46,406 bases of DNA, from IMG/VR virus record IMGVR_UViG_3300035005_000002, positions 1 through 46,406 of that record. The stretch is one strand, 5' to 3'. The notes beneath the pieces were generated by a model. It was not told where the DNA came from. It ran no database searches and was given only the letters and a program-made list of their open reading frames with translations. Below are positions 14,754 through 21,855 of this stretch, piece after piece. Numbering within the stretch: position 1 is the stretch's first letter; each line of letters begins with the position of its first letter. The position numbers and the translations under genes are program-made. The DNA is from a virus.

Positions 14754-14775
14754 AAGGTGTTAACCCTGTTAATAT
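14745..14775 (+). promoter_or_regulatory. Promoter with class I operator over portal start
   Basis: TTGACA (14747-14752), 17-bp spacer, TAATAT (14770-14775); operator 14745-14765 GGTTGAC-N7-GTTAACC. The CAT complement of the portal start codon (14751-14753) lies inside it. It faces the gene at 14802. Confidence 0.75.
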
Positions 14776-14801
14776 AGTAATATATTTAACTAGAAATAGT
14801 C

Positions 14802-15017
14802 ATGAAAGTAAATATAGGTGACACTTTAATACATAAGGGTGAGGCAAACCAGAATATTAAAAAGGTAGCGGTGATCAAAGTCGGGCGAAAGTATGCCTAC
14901 GTATCTGACGGCTACTCTTCGATTAAGCTGTTAGATATAGGTAATGGCGTATTCTTCGACAGATACCGTGATTACTACTATACTCCTAGTGCTTTTGAGC
15001 GTTTCAAAAGTAAATGA
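14802..15017 (+). CDS. Small basic beta-rich protein (71 aa)
   Basis: Product MKVNIGDTLIHKGEANQNIK..., 71 residues. The central AVIKVGRKYAYVSDGYSSIK and the tyrosine-rich DRYRDYYYTP stretch suggest a small beta barrel (KOW- or SH3-like, uncertain). It is the only gene of this rightward unit, under its own operator-promoter, lodged between terminase and portal. It is an early-expressed accessory protein by context; the function is unknown. Confidence 0.6.
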   Translation: MKVNIGDTLIHKGEANQNIKKVAVIKVGRKYAYVSDGYSSIKLLDIGNGVFFDRYRDYYYTPSAFERFKSK

Positions 15018-15028
15018 AATCATGTCCG

Positions 15029-16303
15029 TCAGCCCACCTTAGTAGCTAGAGCATATCGGGTGGCATCACATGTGTGACTAAAGTAACCATCTGCTACGTT
15101 ATCTGTAAACTGCCCATTTTTATCAGTTAGCCTATGGTAGGCTTCATGCAAATCATAGGCTTCCATCCCATCTAAAGAATCAGTAACACTATCGTTAAGA
15201 CCGGCTGTAAAAAGTAGGTCTTTTTGTTTTATTAACCCGTGTACTTGCCCAATACCTTCCCAGATGGGATTATAGCCAGCGATGGCGTTACGATACCCCG
15301 GTTCACTACCTAGCGATCGCATGGCTAGAATACTTGATGGTCTACTAGGGTCACAATATGTGTAACCTATAGACCATTTTTTAACCAACCTCTTAAAGTT
15401 ACCATGTAGCACTGGGTCTGTTATAGGCTGGGCATTCCTAGGATCTGCGTTGGGAGACCAGCCCTCCAAATAGTACCACCGTCTATCTATACCTCTTCCT
15501 AGTACGCTAATGTTAGGGTGTAGGTCGCCCCAATCTACCCCGGCTACCACCAGGCTTAACTTAGGTATATCCCCAAAATATTTATTATCGATACCTAACT
15601 CGCTATAGATTTTACCAGGGAAGTCTACGAAGTTAGCCTCGTATTCTTGTCTGAATAACCTAGCTGGATAAGTCAGCCTGGCTCTCTCTATCTCTTCTCT
15701 AGGGATGGTAGGGTTAGCTGATGTCGGGTAAGTAAAGAAAGCCCAGTCTGGGTCATGCTCTGCATTCTGGGATAAAACATATAGGTTATTTTGTTTACCT
15801 TTAGGGGTACCGGTGAACAAAGCCCGACTACCAGGCGTATCAGACATAGCCGGACGGATAACTTCGTCAAATGCAATCGGGTGAATATCTTGAGCCTCGT
15901 CTAACCACACAAAGTAGAGTTTAAGCCCTCTTAAACGGTCACCGCCTGAGTCATTGGCACCTACTATCTTAATCTGCACATCATTAATCAACTTAGCGTA
16001 CATAGATGTACGGTTGATTTCCTTGACCAGTTTATCTATCCCTGGGCTAGTCAGTATGTTGTACAAAGGTTTCCAGATAACTTCCCTAGCCTGGTTAGCC
16101 GTAGGTAACACCCCAAGGACGGTTACAGGGAACTTAGGGTCTACTTTACCTTTAAAAGATAAACCCCGGATGATTAACTCGGTGATACCTAGGGCAGTTT
16201 TGCCGAACCTTCGCCCGTTACAGGTGACCCTAAACCTTTTAGGGTTACTAAAGATTTCCCTTTGGGCTTCATGTAGCTTAAATGGTACAACTATCTGGCT
16301 CAT
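15029..16303 (-). CDS. terL: Terminase large subunit
   Basis: Walker A-like CNGRRFGKT at residues 28-36, Walker B LYFVWLDEAQD at 129-139, then a coupling segment ALFTGTPKG and an RNase H-type nuclease beginning with VAGVDWGD near residues 231-238 and a later acidic DGYFSHTCDATRYAL near the C-terminus. The 424-aa length is normal for a compact TerL. It is the packaging ATPase and endonuclease acting at the portal. It overlaps the next upstream gene by four bases. Confidence 0.93.
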   Translation of the reverse strand: MSQIVVPFKLHEAQREIFSNPKRFRVTCNGRRFGKTALGITELIIRGLSFKGKVDPKFPVTVLGVLPTANQAREVIWKPLYNILTSPGIDKLVKEINRTSMYAKLINDVQIKIVGANDSGGDRLRGLKLYFVWLDEAQDIHPIAFDEVIRPAMSDTPGSRALFTGTPKGKQNNLYVLSQNAEHDPDWAFFTYPTSANPTIPREEIERARLTYPARLFRQEYEANFVDFPGKIYSELGIDNKYFGDIPKLSLVVAGVDWGDLHPNISVLGRGIDRRWYYLEGWSPNADPRNAQPITDPVLHGNFKRLVKKWSIGYTYCDPSRPSSILAMRSLGSEPGYRNAIAGYNPIWEGIGQVHGLIKQKDLLFTAGLNDSVTDSLDGMEAYDLHEAYHRLTDKNGQFTDNVADGYFSHTCDATRYALATKVG

Positions 16304-16614
16304 AAAGTATCCTCTAACGCCATAAGTTGGATACTAACGGTAACTTCAGGGTCTACTGATTCCAGTTCTGCGAGCCTACTGATTTCTTTATAAACAGCTA
16401 GTTTCCCCATGACGGCTTGTAGGGCTACCTGGGGAAACTTCTCTATAACTATTAGTACACCGTCTTTGACAGACACTTTCTCTTGGGATATACCATCCAT
16501 ACACTGTTGTCGGATGTCCTCAAGTTGCCTGAGGATATCTGGTAGGTCTGCCGCATGTTCCCCTACCGAGTCTATGAGCTTCTTAGCTCTAGCTTTGTAG
16601 TCCGATTGAGACAT
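16300..16614 (-). CDS. Small protein between terminase subunits (104 aa)
   Basis: The 104-residue protein is entirely helical (KKLIDSVGEHAADLPDILRQ, VALQAVMGKLAVYKEISRLA) with no HTH. It overlaps TerL by four bases and follows the HTH protein after a late-type motif. It may be a terminase accessory factor or the true oligomerising small subunit; the HTH-bearing neighbour is the better small-terminase candidate. Confidence 0.5.
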   Translation of the reverse strand: MSQSDYKARAKKLIDSVGEHAADLPDILRQLEDIRQQCMDGISQEKVSVKDGVLIVIEKFPQVALQAVMGKLAVYKEISRLAELESVDPEVTVSIQLMALEDTL

Positions 16615-17052
16615 TTATAAATAAATAGTCAAAATATCTGTTAGCGCTTGGCAGAATAGGAGGAATAGTGGTAACTTTAAGCCTTCGGTACGCTCTTCTA
16701 CCTCTAAATACTTCTCACATACTGTACGGTACGATTCTTTTAGCTCTGTACCTTGGAACGTAGTAAGGTTCTGTTCTTTGCGTCTCGTCAGGTAACGACC
16801 TGATATGTTTCTAGTGGCTTCTACAGTATTCTGGTACGCTCTACCGTACTCCTGGGCTATTACCCGGCTCAGTCCTTGCATCTTGGGGTTACATGCCTCA
16901 TTACCATATCTAGCTCTAATAGCCGTCCATATAGTAGTTCTAGACCGTCCATATATCCGCCCAATCTTTCGTAAAGATAAGCCCTCGTAGACCCAGTGTT
17001 GATAAAGTACTTCTGCGTCTGGTAAAGTGGGTAGCTTTTTAGTGGTTGACAT
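16615..17052 (-). CDS. Terminase small subunit candidate (HTH)
   Basis: The 145-residue product has a clear helix-turn-helix, EGLSLRKIGRIYGRSRTTIW at about residues 19-38, followed by a helical domain with a hydrophobic end (LPLFLLFCQALTDILTIYL). That HTH-plus-oligomerisation layout, just upstream of TerL, fits a DNA-recognising small terminase. It could instead be a regulator. Its start codon lies in the -35 region of the divergent promoter at 17046-17074, and its own leftward promoter (TTAACC, 17-bp spacer, TATTAT) overlaps that promoter. Confidence 0.6.
   Translation of the reverse strand: MSTTKKLPTLPDAEVLYQHWVYEGLSLRKIGRIYGRSRTTIWTAIRARYGNEACNPKMQGLSRVIAQEYGRAYQNTVEATRNISGRYLTRRKEQNLTTFQGTELKESYRTVCEKYLEVEERTEGLKLPLFLLFCQALTDILTIYL
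16623..16631 (-). promoter_or_regulatory. Late-gene motif variant
   Basis: Minus strand TTTTGACTATTTATTTATAA, immediately before the 104-aa gene and within the last codons of the HTH gene. Confidence 0.35.
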
Positions 17053-17085
17053 GGTATAATAAATACATTATGATAGAGGGTTAAC
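17044..17085. promoter_or_regulatory. Divergent promoters with half-operators
   Basis: Rightward: TTGACA (17046-17051), 17-bp spacer, TATGAT (17069-17074). Leftward: TTAACC, 17-bp spacer, TATTAT, toward the HTH terminase gene. Each -35 is a half of the class I operator (GGTTGAC, GTTAACC), but the halves are spaced apart rather than paired. Confidence 0.55.
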
Positions 17086-17086
17086 A

Positions 17087-17323
17087 ATGTTTACTGGAAG
17101 TATCAACAATATTCGCCAATGGTTTTTAGTGGACTCGGTAAAGGCTATGTTCATCGGCACTTTCGCACGAGTTCACATTTTTAGGACTGACGGGGTTGAC
17201 AGTGACGGTCAACCAAAGCTTATTCAAGTGCCTTTAGAGACACTAGCGGATTACCAGATTAACCCGGTACCGCTTGTGACCTCTAAAGTTAAAGCTGAGG
17301 TAGAAGAGCGTACTGCCCGTTAA
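17087..17323 (+). CDS. Small protein with an operator inside its gene (78 aa)
   Basis: The 78-residue product (MFTGSINNIRQWFLVDSVKA...) is basic at its end and contains a short beta region (MFIGTFARVHIFRTDG). The coding region contains a perfect class I operator (17194-17214). It overlaps the 3' end of the leftward membrane gene by 35 bases. Function unknown. Confidence 0.5.
   Translation: MFTGSINNIRQWFLVDSVKAMFIGTFARVHIFRTDGVDSDGQPKLIQVPLETLADYQINPVPLVTSKVKAEVEERTAR
17194..17214. promoter_or_regulatory. Intragenic class I operator
   Basis: GGTTGAC-N7-GGTCAACC-like with 7-bp arms in perfect symmetry. It lies inside the coding region at 17087 with no -10 in place, so it may act as a roadblock (stoperator) rather than a promoter operator. 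Confidence 0.65.
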
Positions 17324-18149
17324 CTAGAACTGGGAACACCCCACCGCTCCAACGTCTTAATACTTCCTTAAAGTAAGGAAGTAAAGAACGTTCATGGGCG
17401 TGTTTAACCGCATCAGCGCCTACTAGTATTTCTTGCCAGCCGTCAAAATGTCTACCTAAAACTACATAGTATATGGATAGACTCACAGATCCCTTAATAT
17501 CGGGGGGATTAGGGGGGTTATCCCAAATGACGACGTAAGGCTCATTCTGGTGGCTTAGCTTATCTTTGATACGCCTATAATGTAGCTCACTATTGAATGC
17601 TTCTATGATGCCTAGGTAATCTGTGCTAACCGTATAGTTTTGTAGCTCGTTGATAGTACAAACGTTATACTGAGTAGATGGTACAATAGTTTGACTCACC
17701 TTAACATCTCCAGGGCTATCCGTGATGTACACGGATGTCCCCGGTGTCTTCCAGGCTAACCATTCTGCGATCTTCAGGGACTCTTGACGGTCGCCTATAA
17801 CACAAGTTGGTAGCCCCAGGGTTGCTAAGGTTTCCCAGTTATACTCCTCAATGGTTATGGAAGGCTCTTGTAACTGCTTGAACTCTACGTTAGTACGTGT
17901 TTGAGCGCTTATATCCTCATAGTCGTTTAGGATGTACTTAGTCTGATCTGCAACTTTTACGCTACTACGGGCGGCTATGGTAGCCCCAACCCCTATCCCT
18001 GTCAGTAACCAGCCCAAGTCTTTTTGTCCAAGCTTCCCAGATACCAGCCCACCTAAGCACGCTAAGGCTATTGATGTGGCTACAATAGCGGATAGTTTAG
18101 AACTATCCAAAGCTTGCTTATAAAAAGCGTAATCAAAAGGTTTAGTCAT
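17289..18149 (-). CDS. Membrane protein with a P-loop-like cytoplasmic domain, unknown
   Basis: Two hydrophobic segments (about residues 18-38, LSAIVATSIALACLGGLV, and 44-60, LGWLLTGIGVGATIAA) are followed by a soluble domain. GLPTCVIGDRQESLKIAEWL near residues 112-131 resembles the surroundings of a P-loop that has lost its GKS/T, and YVVIWDNPPNPPD near 205-217 resembles a Walker-B strand. The protein might be a degenerate FtsK/VirD4-like ATPase or a superinfection or host-interaction protein. It is the last gene of a small leftward membrane cassette starting at 18849. Confidence 0.4.
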   Translation of the reverse strand: MTKPFDYAFYKQALDSSKLSAIVATSIALACLGGLVSGKLGQKDLGWLLTGIGVGATIAARSSVKVADQTKYILNDYEDISAQTRTNVEFKQLQEPSITIEEYNWETLATLGLPTCVIGDRQESLKIAEWLAWKTPGTSVYITDSPGDVKVSQTIVPSTQYNVCTINELQNYTVSTDYLGIIEAFNSELHYRRIKDKLSHQNEPYVVIWDNPPNPPDIKGSVSLSIYYVVLGRHFDGWQEILVGADAVKHAHERSLLPYFKEVLRRWSGGVFPVLVNGQYALLPQL

Positions 18150-18327
18150 CTATCTGTGTCCATAACTCAGGGTTGTCTATTTTACAAAGCCATTCACCTT
18201 CATCCTTGACTGCGTACCAGGTGCCTCCTACGAGAACTGCTACCTGAGGTATGCTGCTAATAACGGTACGGGTAAGTACAAAGGTGCCTGGGCTTGGCTC
18301 AACTTCTCTTACTTCTAACCAGTTCAT
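18142..18327 (-). CDS. Small protein in membrane cassette (61 aa)
   Basis: The 61-residue product begins MNWLEVREVEPSPGTFVLTR. It is soluble, acidic at the end, and overlaps both neighbours by a few bases. No family recognised. It is translationally coupled in the leftward cassette. Confidence 0.5.
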   Translation of the reverse strand: MNWLEVREVEPSPGTFVLTRTVISSIPQVAVLVGGTWYAVKDEGEWLCKIDNPELWTQIDD

Positions 18328-18683
18328 AAGATGGCTAGTATAAATCCCAATAGCGCGCTAGTAGTGGTAAACAGGCAATCTCTAACCATTGCGGTATCTT
18401 TATTAGCAGCTATTACCATAAATACAGCCATGAGTAACCAGAAAGCCCCGAAAGCTACTTGAATAGCCACAGGGGTAATGAGCGCTATTTCTGCGGACGC
18501 TTTAGCCATAAATAACCACTGAAGACTCACAACGATCGCGTCTATAGGATTGGTAGGTACTGAAAATAGATTTATCCACTGACTTAGGTTAGGTCGGGTT
18601 TCCCTGTTACCTACTACGGTTGCAGTAGGTCTAAACTGAGAGGTCTGAGATACCAGGGGGTTACTGTTAGGATTATCTGACAT
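18324..18683 (-). CDS. Membrane protein, three predicted helices (119 aa)
   Basis: An N-terminal disordered stretch rich in Ser/Thr/Asn (residues 1-35) is followed by hydrophobic segments near 45-64 (AIVVSLQWLFMAKASAEIAL), 65-90 (ITPVAIQVAFGAFWLLMAVFM) and 100-119 (LFTTTSALLGFILAIL). A holin-like or superinfection-exclusion role is possible. It overlaps the end of the 58-aa gene at 18673. Confidence 0.45.
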   Translation of the reverse strand: MSDNPNSNPLVSQTSQFRPTATVVGNRETRPNLSQWINLFSVPTNPIDAIVVSLQWLFMAKASAEIALITPVAIQVAFGAFWLLMAVFMVIAANKDTAMVRDCLFTTTSALLGFILAIL

Positions 18684-18849
18684 TAAAACCCCTAAGTTTA
18701 TCTATAACTTCATCTGTACGTTCTTCACGTTGCTGATATACTTTTAGTTTCTCTTCCGTAACCTTTAATACTTCTGAAGTAGACCATAGTTGCCATGCCA
18801 GGAAGCCTGCGCAAGCTATAAAAACTAAAGGATAACTTTTTTCTTCCAT
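18673..18849 (-). CDS. Small single-pass membrane protein (58 aa)
   Basis: ATG 18849, with AAGGTCGT upstream. One N-terminal hydrophobic segment (YPLVFIACAGFLAWQLW) is followed by a charged coiled-coil stretch ending KLRGFNVR. That layout fits an i-spanin or small anchored factor. It is first in the cassette driven from the promoter at 18880-18909, and its stop overlaps the next start. Confidence 0.55.
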   Translation of the reverse strand: MEEKSYPLVFIACAGFLAWQLWSTSEVLKVTEEKLKVYQQREERTDEVIDKLRGFNVR

Positions 18850-18857
18850 ACGACCTT

Positions 18858-18879
18858 AGAGGAAGTGCTTACTTCCTCT
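18858..18879. promoter_or_regulatory. Perfect inverted repeat at a transcription start
   Basis: TAGAGGAAGT-gctt-ACTTCCTCTA (10-bp arms) lies at the predicted +1 region of the leftward promoter at 18880-18909. It could be an mRNA 5' hairpin or a further operator. Confidence 0.55.
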
Positions 18880-18911
18880 ATTATAGCTTAGGTTAACCTG
18901 GACTGTCAACC
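18880..18911 (-). promoter_or_regulatory. Promoter with class I operator (leftward)
   Basis: On the minus strand TTGACA (plus 18904-18909), 18-bp spacer, TATAAT (plus 18880-18885). Operator 18891-18911. It serves the membrane cassette and overlaps the 3' end of the methyltransferase-like gene. Confidence 0.8.
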
Positions 18912-19676
18912 CAAGGAATGAGATATTATGTACTTAATCACAGGTAGTGTAAGACAGTTAGCCAGTGCTAATCTTCGTTTACATTTACGTATACTATCTG
19001 TGTAACCCGGTGGTAGCCCTTGGGCATTTTCAAAGTCAACCCATGTCATGGGGGTATACTCGAAGTCTTGGAAGTAGTCATAGGGTAGTGGGTATTTTTG
19101 CCAAGCGTTAGTTTTTATGCTCCTGGTAAGTGTAGGAATATAACTGGAGAACCTATGAGACCCGGAAGCGGTAACCCTGTAGCCCCAGTGGTGATCTACT
19201 CTCTCAATATACCCAGCGTTATTAGGATGCACCACGGGAATGTTAGTCCAGTAGCATCTTAGTTTGTTTTGTAAAGTCCAGTAGCGGGAGTTAATGATTA
19301 TATGAGGCACCTCTAAGGCTTCAGAGATCGTGTCTAATATCTTCTTATCTTCCACTATACTCTCAAATACCCACCATGTAGGGTCGGTCTTGTTCTTAAT
19401 CCTTAAAGCTTCCCAGAATAGGCTAGAGCGGTACCCATTTAAACCTTTACGTTTACCTACTATGCTAATGTCTTGGTAGGGGCTACCACATATTAAGTAG
19501 TCTATCGGGTCTAAGTTTTTTACATCCCTTATATCCCTAATACCTGGAAACTTTTCACGGGTAAAGTTAGTCAGCATAGGGTCTACCCCTACTGTGTAAT
19601 ACTCAAAGTCTCCTAAAGTTTCCTGCATAGCTAGCCCAACCACACCTACGTCATCAAACAGGCTTAATAGCTTCAT
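18906..19676 (-). CDS. Cytosine C5-methyltransferase homologue lacking the catalytic Cys
   Basis: The fold is that of a Dcm-type C5 methyltransferase: motif I LSLFDDVGVVGLAM (about 4-17), motif IV DYLICGSPYQDIS (about 59-71), motif VI-like WVFESIVED, and motif VIII LQNKLRCYW near 135-143. Motif IV normally reads GSPCQ: here the codon is TAC (Tyr67), although a Cys sits four residues upstream (C63). The other motifs are clear, so this is not random decay. It may be an inactive DNA-binding decoy, a fraction of another activity, or an enzyme with shifted chemistry. Operator-promoter at 19700-19728. Confidence 0.7.
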   Translation of the reverse strand: MKLLSLFDDVGVVGLAMQETLGDFEYYTVGVDPMLTNFTREKFPGIRDIRDVKNLDPIDYLICGSPYQDISIVGKRKGLNGYRSSLFWEALRIKNKTDPTWWVFESIVEDKKILDTISEALEVPHIIINSRYWTLQNKLRCYWTNIPVVHPNNAGYIERVDHHWGYRVTASGSHRFSSYIPTLTRSIKTNAWQKYPLPYDYFQDFEYTPMTWVDFENAQGLPPGYTDSIRKCKRRLALANCLTLPVIKYIISHSLG

Positions 19677-19699
19677 CTTCTGGCTCCATTTATATAACT

Positions 19700-19730
19700 A
19701 CTATAGTTTGGTTAACTAGGACTGTCAACG
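19700..19730 (-). promoter_or_regulatory. Promoter with class I operator (leftward)
   Basis: Minus strand TTGACA (plus 19723-19728), 17-bp spacer, TATAGT (plus 19700-19705). Operator 19710-19730. Drives the methyltransferase-like gene. Confidence 0.8.
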
Positions 19731-19737
19731 CTATTAC

Positions 19738-20127
19738 TTACGGTTTTTTAATATAATCTGCTAGTCTTTTTATACGCCATGGGTCATCCTTAAGCATACC
19801 CAGCGCTACGTTACACTGGGTACATAAAATACCTCTAACTACCCCCGTGGTGTGGCAATGATCTATAACAGTATTCTTAGCTTTCCCTGGTGCAGGTATA
19901 TCATCTTTACACACGTCACACTTACACCCTTGGGCTTCCCATAACTTAACTGCTGTGTATAAAGTTATACCATACCTAGCTCGTCTCGCTCGGCACTTAG
20001 CCCGTTCCGAGTCACAGAGTTTACAAGTATATCTATGCCCTGATAACCTATTAACGTCAGTCGAGAAGTCTTCTAGAGGTTTAATAACCTGACATTTGGC
20101 GCACTTTCGGATTGACTGAATACTCAT
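19738..20127 (-). CDS. Recombination endonuclease VII / HNH nuclease
   Basis: Zinc-binding Cys pairs at residues 9/12, 35/38, 70/73 and 102/105 and the catalytic block VIDHCHTTGVVRGILC (about 87-102) are typical of the phage endonuclease VII family, which cuts branched DNA. The 129-residue length is normal. Part of the C-terminal coding sequence (GCGCTGGGTATGCTTAAGG) recurs at 37520-37538, where a related fragment remains. In this family some members are free-standing homing-type nucleases. Confidence 0.88.
   Translation of the reverse strand: MSIQSIRKCAKCQVIKPLEDFSTDVNRLSGHRYTCKLCDSERAKCRARRARYGITLYTAVKLWEAQGCKCDVCKDDIPAPGKAKNTVIDHCHTTGVVRGILCTQCNVALGMLKDDPWRIKRLADYIKKP
20112..20122 (+). 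promoter_or_regulatory. Late-gene motif upstream of 136-aa gene
   Basis: TTGACTGAATA, the same form as before the fibre gene at 40895, about 25 bases before ATG 20146. Confidence 0.45.
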
Positions 20128-20145
20128 AGATTATTAGGTGATTTT

Positions 20146-20556
20146 ATGTTTGGTTTAGGTATTGCTAAGACGGCTTCAGGTATCGCTAAGACGGTAACAG
20201 GTAAGGTAAAGGATTTTAGGGGTGTGCTTGCTACTAACCCAGGGGCTTTAGGGTTAGCGCTACCACCGCAAGTGCAACTTGGCATTAATGTAGCAAACTC
20301 CCTGGGACTTAAAATACCTTCGGCAGACGTGCTGAGTAAGCAAGTGATGTCGGAGTTAGACAAAGCAGTATTCGGGTTGTATCGTCCTAGCACTAAAGAC
20401 CTTCTCAATGGTCTTAAAGGTAGAGTTAGCACTACCCCTGGATTAGACCAGTACTTGGAACAGTTAAGAAAGTCGGGTAACAGTACCCTAGATAAGATAG
20501 AAGAGGCTACCAATACCGCAGAAGACCTCCTATCATCTATTAACTGGTTACTTTAA
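20146..20556 (+). CDS. Small putative virion protein (136 aa)
   Basis: Rightward gene with AGGTGA before the ATG. The N-terminus is Gly/Ala/Lys-rich with a short repeat (GIAKTASGIAKTVTGKVKDF), then a helical region (ADVLSKQVMSELDKAVFGLY, TLDKIEEATNTAEDLLSSIN). The late motif at 20112-20122 suggests a late protein. The overlapping leftward frame across the same bases is a shadow. No family assigned; it could be an internal virion or amphipathic head protein. Confidence 0.5.
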   Translation: MFGLGIAKTASGIAKTVTGKVKDFRGVLATNPGALGLALPPQVQLGINVANSLGLKIPSADVLSKQVMSELDKAVFGLYRPSTKDLLNGLKGRVSTTPGLDQYLEQLRKSGNSTLDKIEEATNTAEDLLSSINWLL

Positions 20557-21123
20557 CATCCACTGGGTATCCTTAAACTCAAACATCCTAGGCTTGTTAC
20601 CCCACTGTGATACGTAAGCCATCCATACCTCACCGTGTATATTTAAATACCCGCAGTGAGGTGTATTAGACTTACTATCGGGGTATATTTTTTTACACAA
20701 CTCCTGGATATGGTGCCGTACTTTAGCTAAGTTATGTAGCTTTTCGGTGATGTGAAAGCTCACATACTCGGATAAACCAGGTTTAAGTTTACCGTTTTCA
20801 TAACCACCATACCTTACAAGGGTTGCTTGTCTAGTTATCTCCCGTGTTTCTGTTTGGTAGAACTTACTGGCAGCAGCTAACCTGTGACATGCAGGTACTA
20901 CTACCTCTATGTAGTGTTTTATCCACCATAGGCACTGCTTATAAAATCGTACTTTTTTAGTGTTACCCCGATTCTCGTTTAGTGTGGTTAGATCGGCGTA
21001 CTTATCCCATATTTGGTGAAGTTTGGCTACTTTATTTTTATCCTTCTTAGCCGCTTGTACAGCCCCCCGGATGTCTAAGGGTAGCTGACCCCAGTTAGTA
21101 TCATTCTCATTGTTACGAGTCAT
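20548..21123 (-). CDS. Unknown helical protein (191 aa)
   Basis: The product begins MTRNNENDTNWGQLPLDIRG and is basic and helical (AAKKDKNKVAKLHQIWDKYA, HNLAKVRHHIQELCKKIYPD), with a more beta-rich end (HGEVWMAYVSQWGNKPRMFE). No family recognised. It converges with and overlaps the small gene at 20146 by nine bases. The next 780 bases upstream hold a noncoding unit. Confidence 0.5.
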   Translation of the reverse strand: MTRNNENDTNWGQLPLDIRGAVQAAKKDKNKVAKLHQIWDKYADLTTLNENRGNTKKVRFYKQCLWWIKHYIEVVVPACHRLAAASKFYQTETREITRQATLVRYGGYENGKLKPGLSEYVSFHITEKLHNLAKVRHHIQELCKKIYPDSKSNTPHCGYLNIHGEVWMAYVSQWGNKPRMFEFKDTQWMLK

Positions 21124-21145
21124 TTGTTAACCCAATAAATATTAA

Positions 21146-21438
21146 TGGAGCTAAAGGGAATCGAACCCTTGTGCTAATGGTTTCACTTTGGCTTTACCAC
21201 TAGACGACACCTACTAGCCCCTTAGTGCTTAGTGATTTAAAGTAGCCCGAATACTTTAAACCACTAGGCTATACCTTGACCCAGCCTCACCTCTAGCTTG
21301 GCTTTCAAGTCTCGGTATATTCACCTTTGGTTTTCCTTGGCTTTACTCAGGCTAGAGGACACTGAATAAAGACTTACTTGGTAGACCTTAGGTACTTTGT
21401 AAATGTAGATGATTTTTTAGGTCGAAGTCTACAGCTCC
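21146..21438 (-). ncRNA. tmRNA-like (or degenerate tRNA-like) RNA
   Basis: The 3' end carries a T-arm AAGGG-TTCGATT-CCCTT followed by TAGCTCC and A, so a genuine tRNA-type end. About 290 bases upstream, GGAGCTGTAGACTTCGACC begins with 7 bases that pair with TAGCTCC and shows the TTCGAC loop seen at the 5' end of tmRNAs. Between them, CCTCTAGC and GCTAGAGG (8 bp) enclose a stretch with GCC-AAG-GAA-AAC-CAA-AGG-TGA, and a 15-bp hairpin with a TTCGGGC loop follows. An alternative 76-base tRNA with acceptor GGGGCTA also exists, but it cannot form a normal anticodon arm. The tag lacks the usual AA end, so a normal tmRNA function is unproven. Confidence 0.4.
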
Positions 21439-21855
21439 TTGACTTATGCGGCAAAGCGTCAACCACTTTTACGTCCCCCGCTAACGGCTACTTACGTAAG
21501 CAGCTACCGCCCATGTATGAAAGTTCTGAGTACTTTGCCCTTATCGTGGGCTACTCTGAGAGTACCTTATTTTACTAGCATTAATACTCCCAACGCGCTA
21601 GTGTCCCCTGAGTTATTTAATGACCGACAGGTTAGGTCTAATAGCGCTACCTGTAGTTGAGAGTACAGGCTTTACGGTTAGCTGAGGCTCTGTCTTTGTC
21701 TTAGATTTGGTAGTCTAACCAGCCCTACTAATCCCCAACCGTAAATATTTGCTTTATTCACATCCAGACTCTGTAGCTCTCGCCGTTCTTTGATGTGGAG
21801 GGGTCACCAAACCCTCGCGCGCTATATGAGTTAGATTTCTCTCCCTCACCCTTTT
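21439..21855 (-). other. Noncoding structured region upstream of the tmRNA-like end
   Basis: I see no convincing protein gene on either strand. The stretch holds several strong pairings: TTTACGGTT/AACCGTAAA (21671-21679 with 21737-21745), CCTGTA/TACAGG, GCTACTTACGTAAGCAGC (21487-21504) and GAGGGGT/ACCCTC (about 21798-21816). The promoter at 21856-21884 reads into it leftward, so one long structured transcript is plausible. Confidence 0.4.

Noticed and set aside
20124-20513. Leftward 129-aa frame opposite the 136-aa gene
   Set aside because: It lacks a ribosome site and a plausible composition, while the plus frame has AGGTGA and the late motif.
21146-21221. A normal tRNA of 76 bases with acceptor GGGGCTA
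   Set aside because: T-arm and acceptor fit, but no 5-bp anticodon stem with U33 can be formed and the D-stem is poor.
21378-21660. Two rightward frames of 66 and 73 aa
   Set aside because: They have no promoter or ribosome site and lie over structured RNA-like sequence on the opposite strand.
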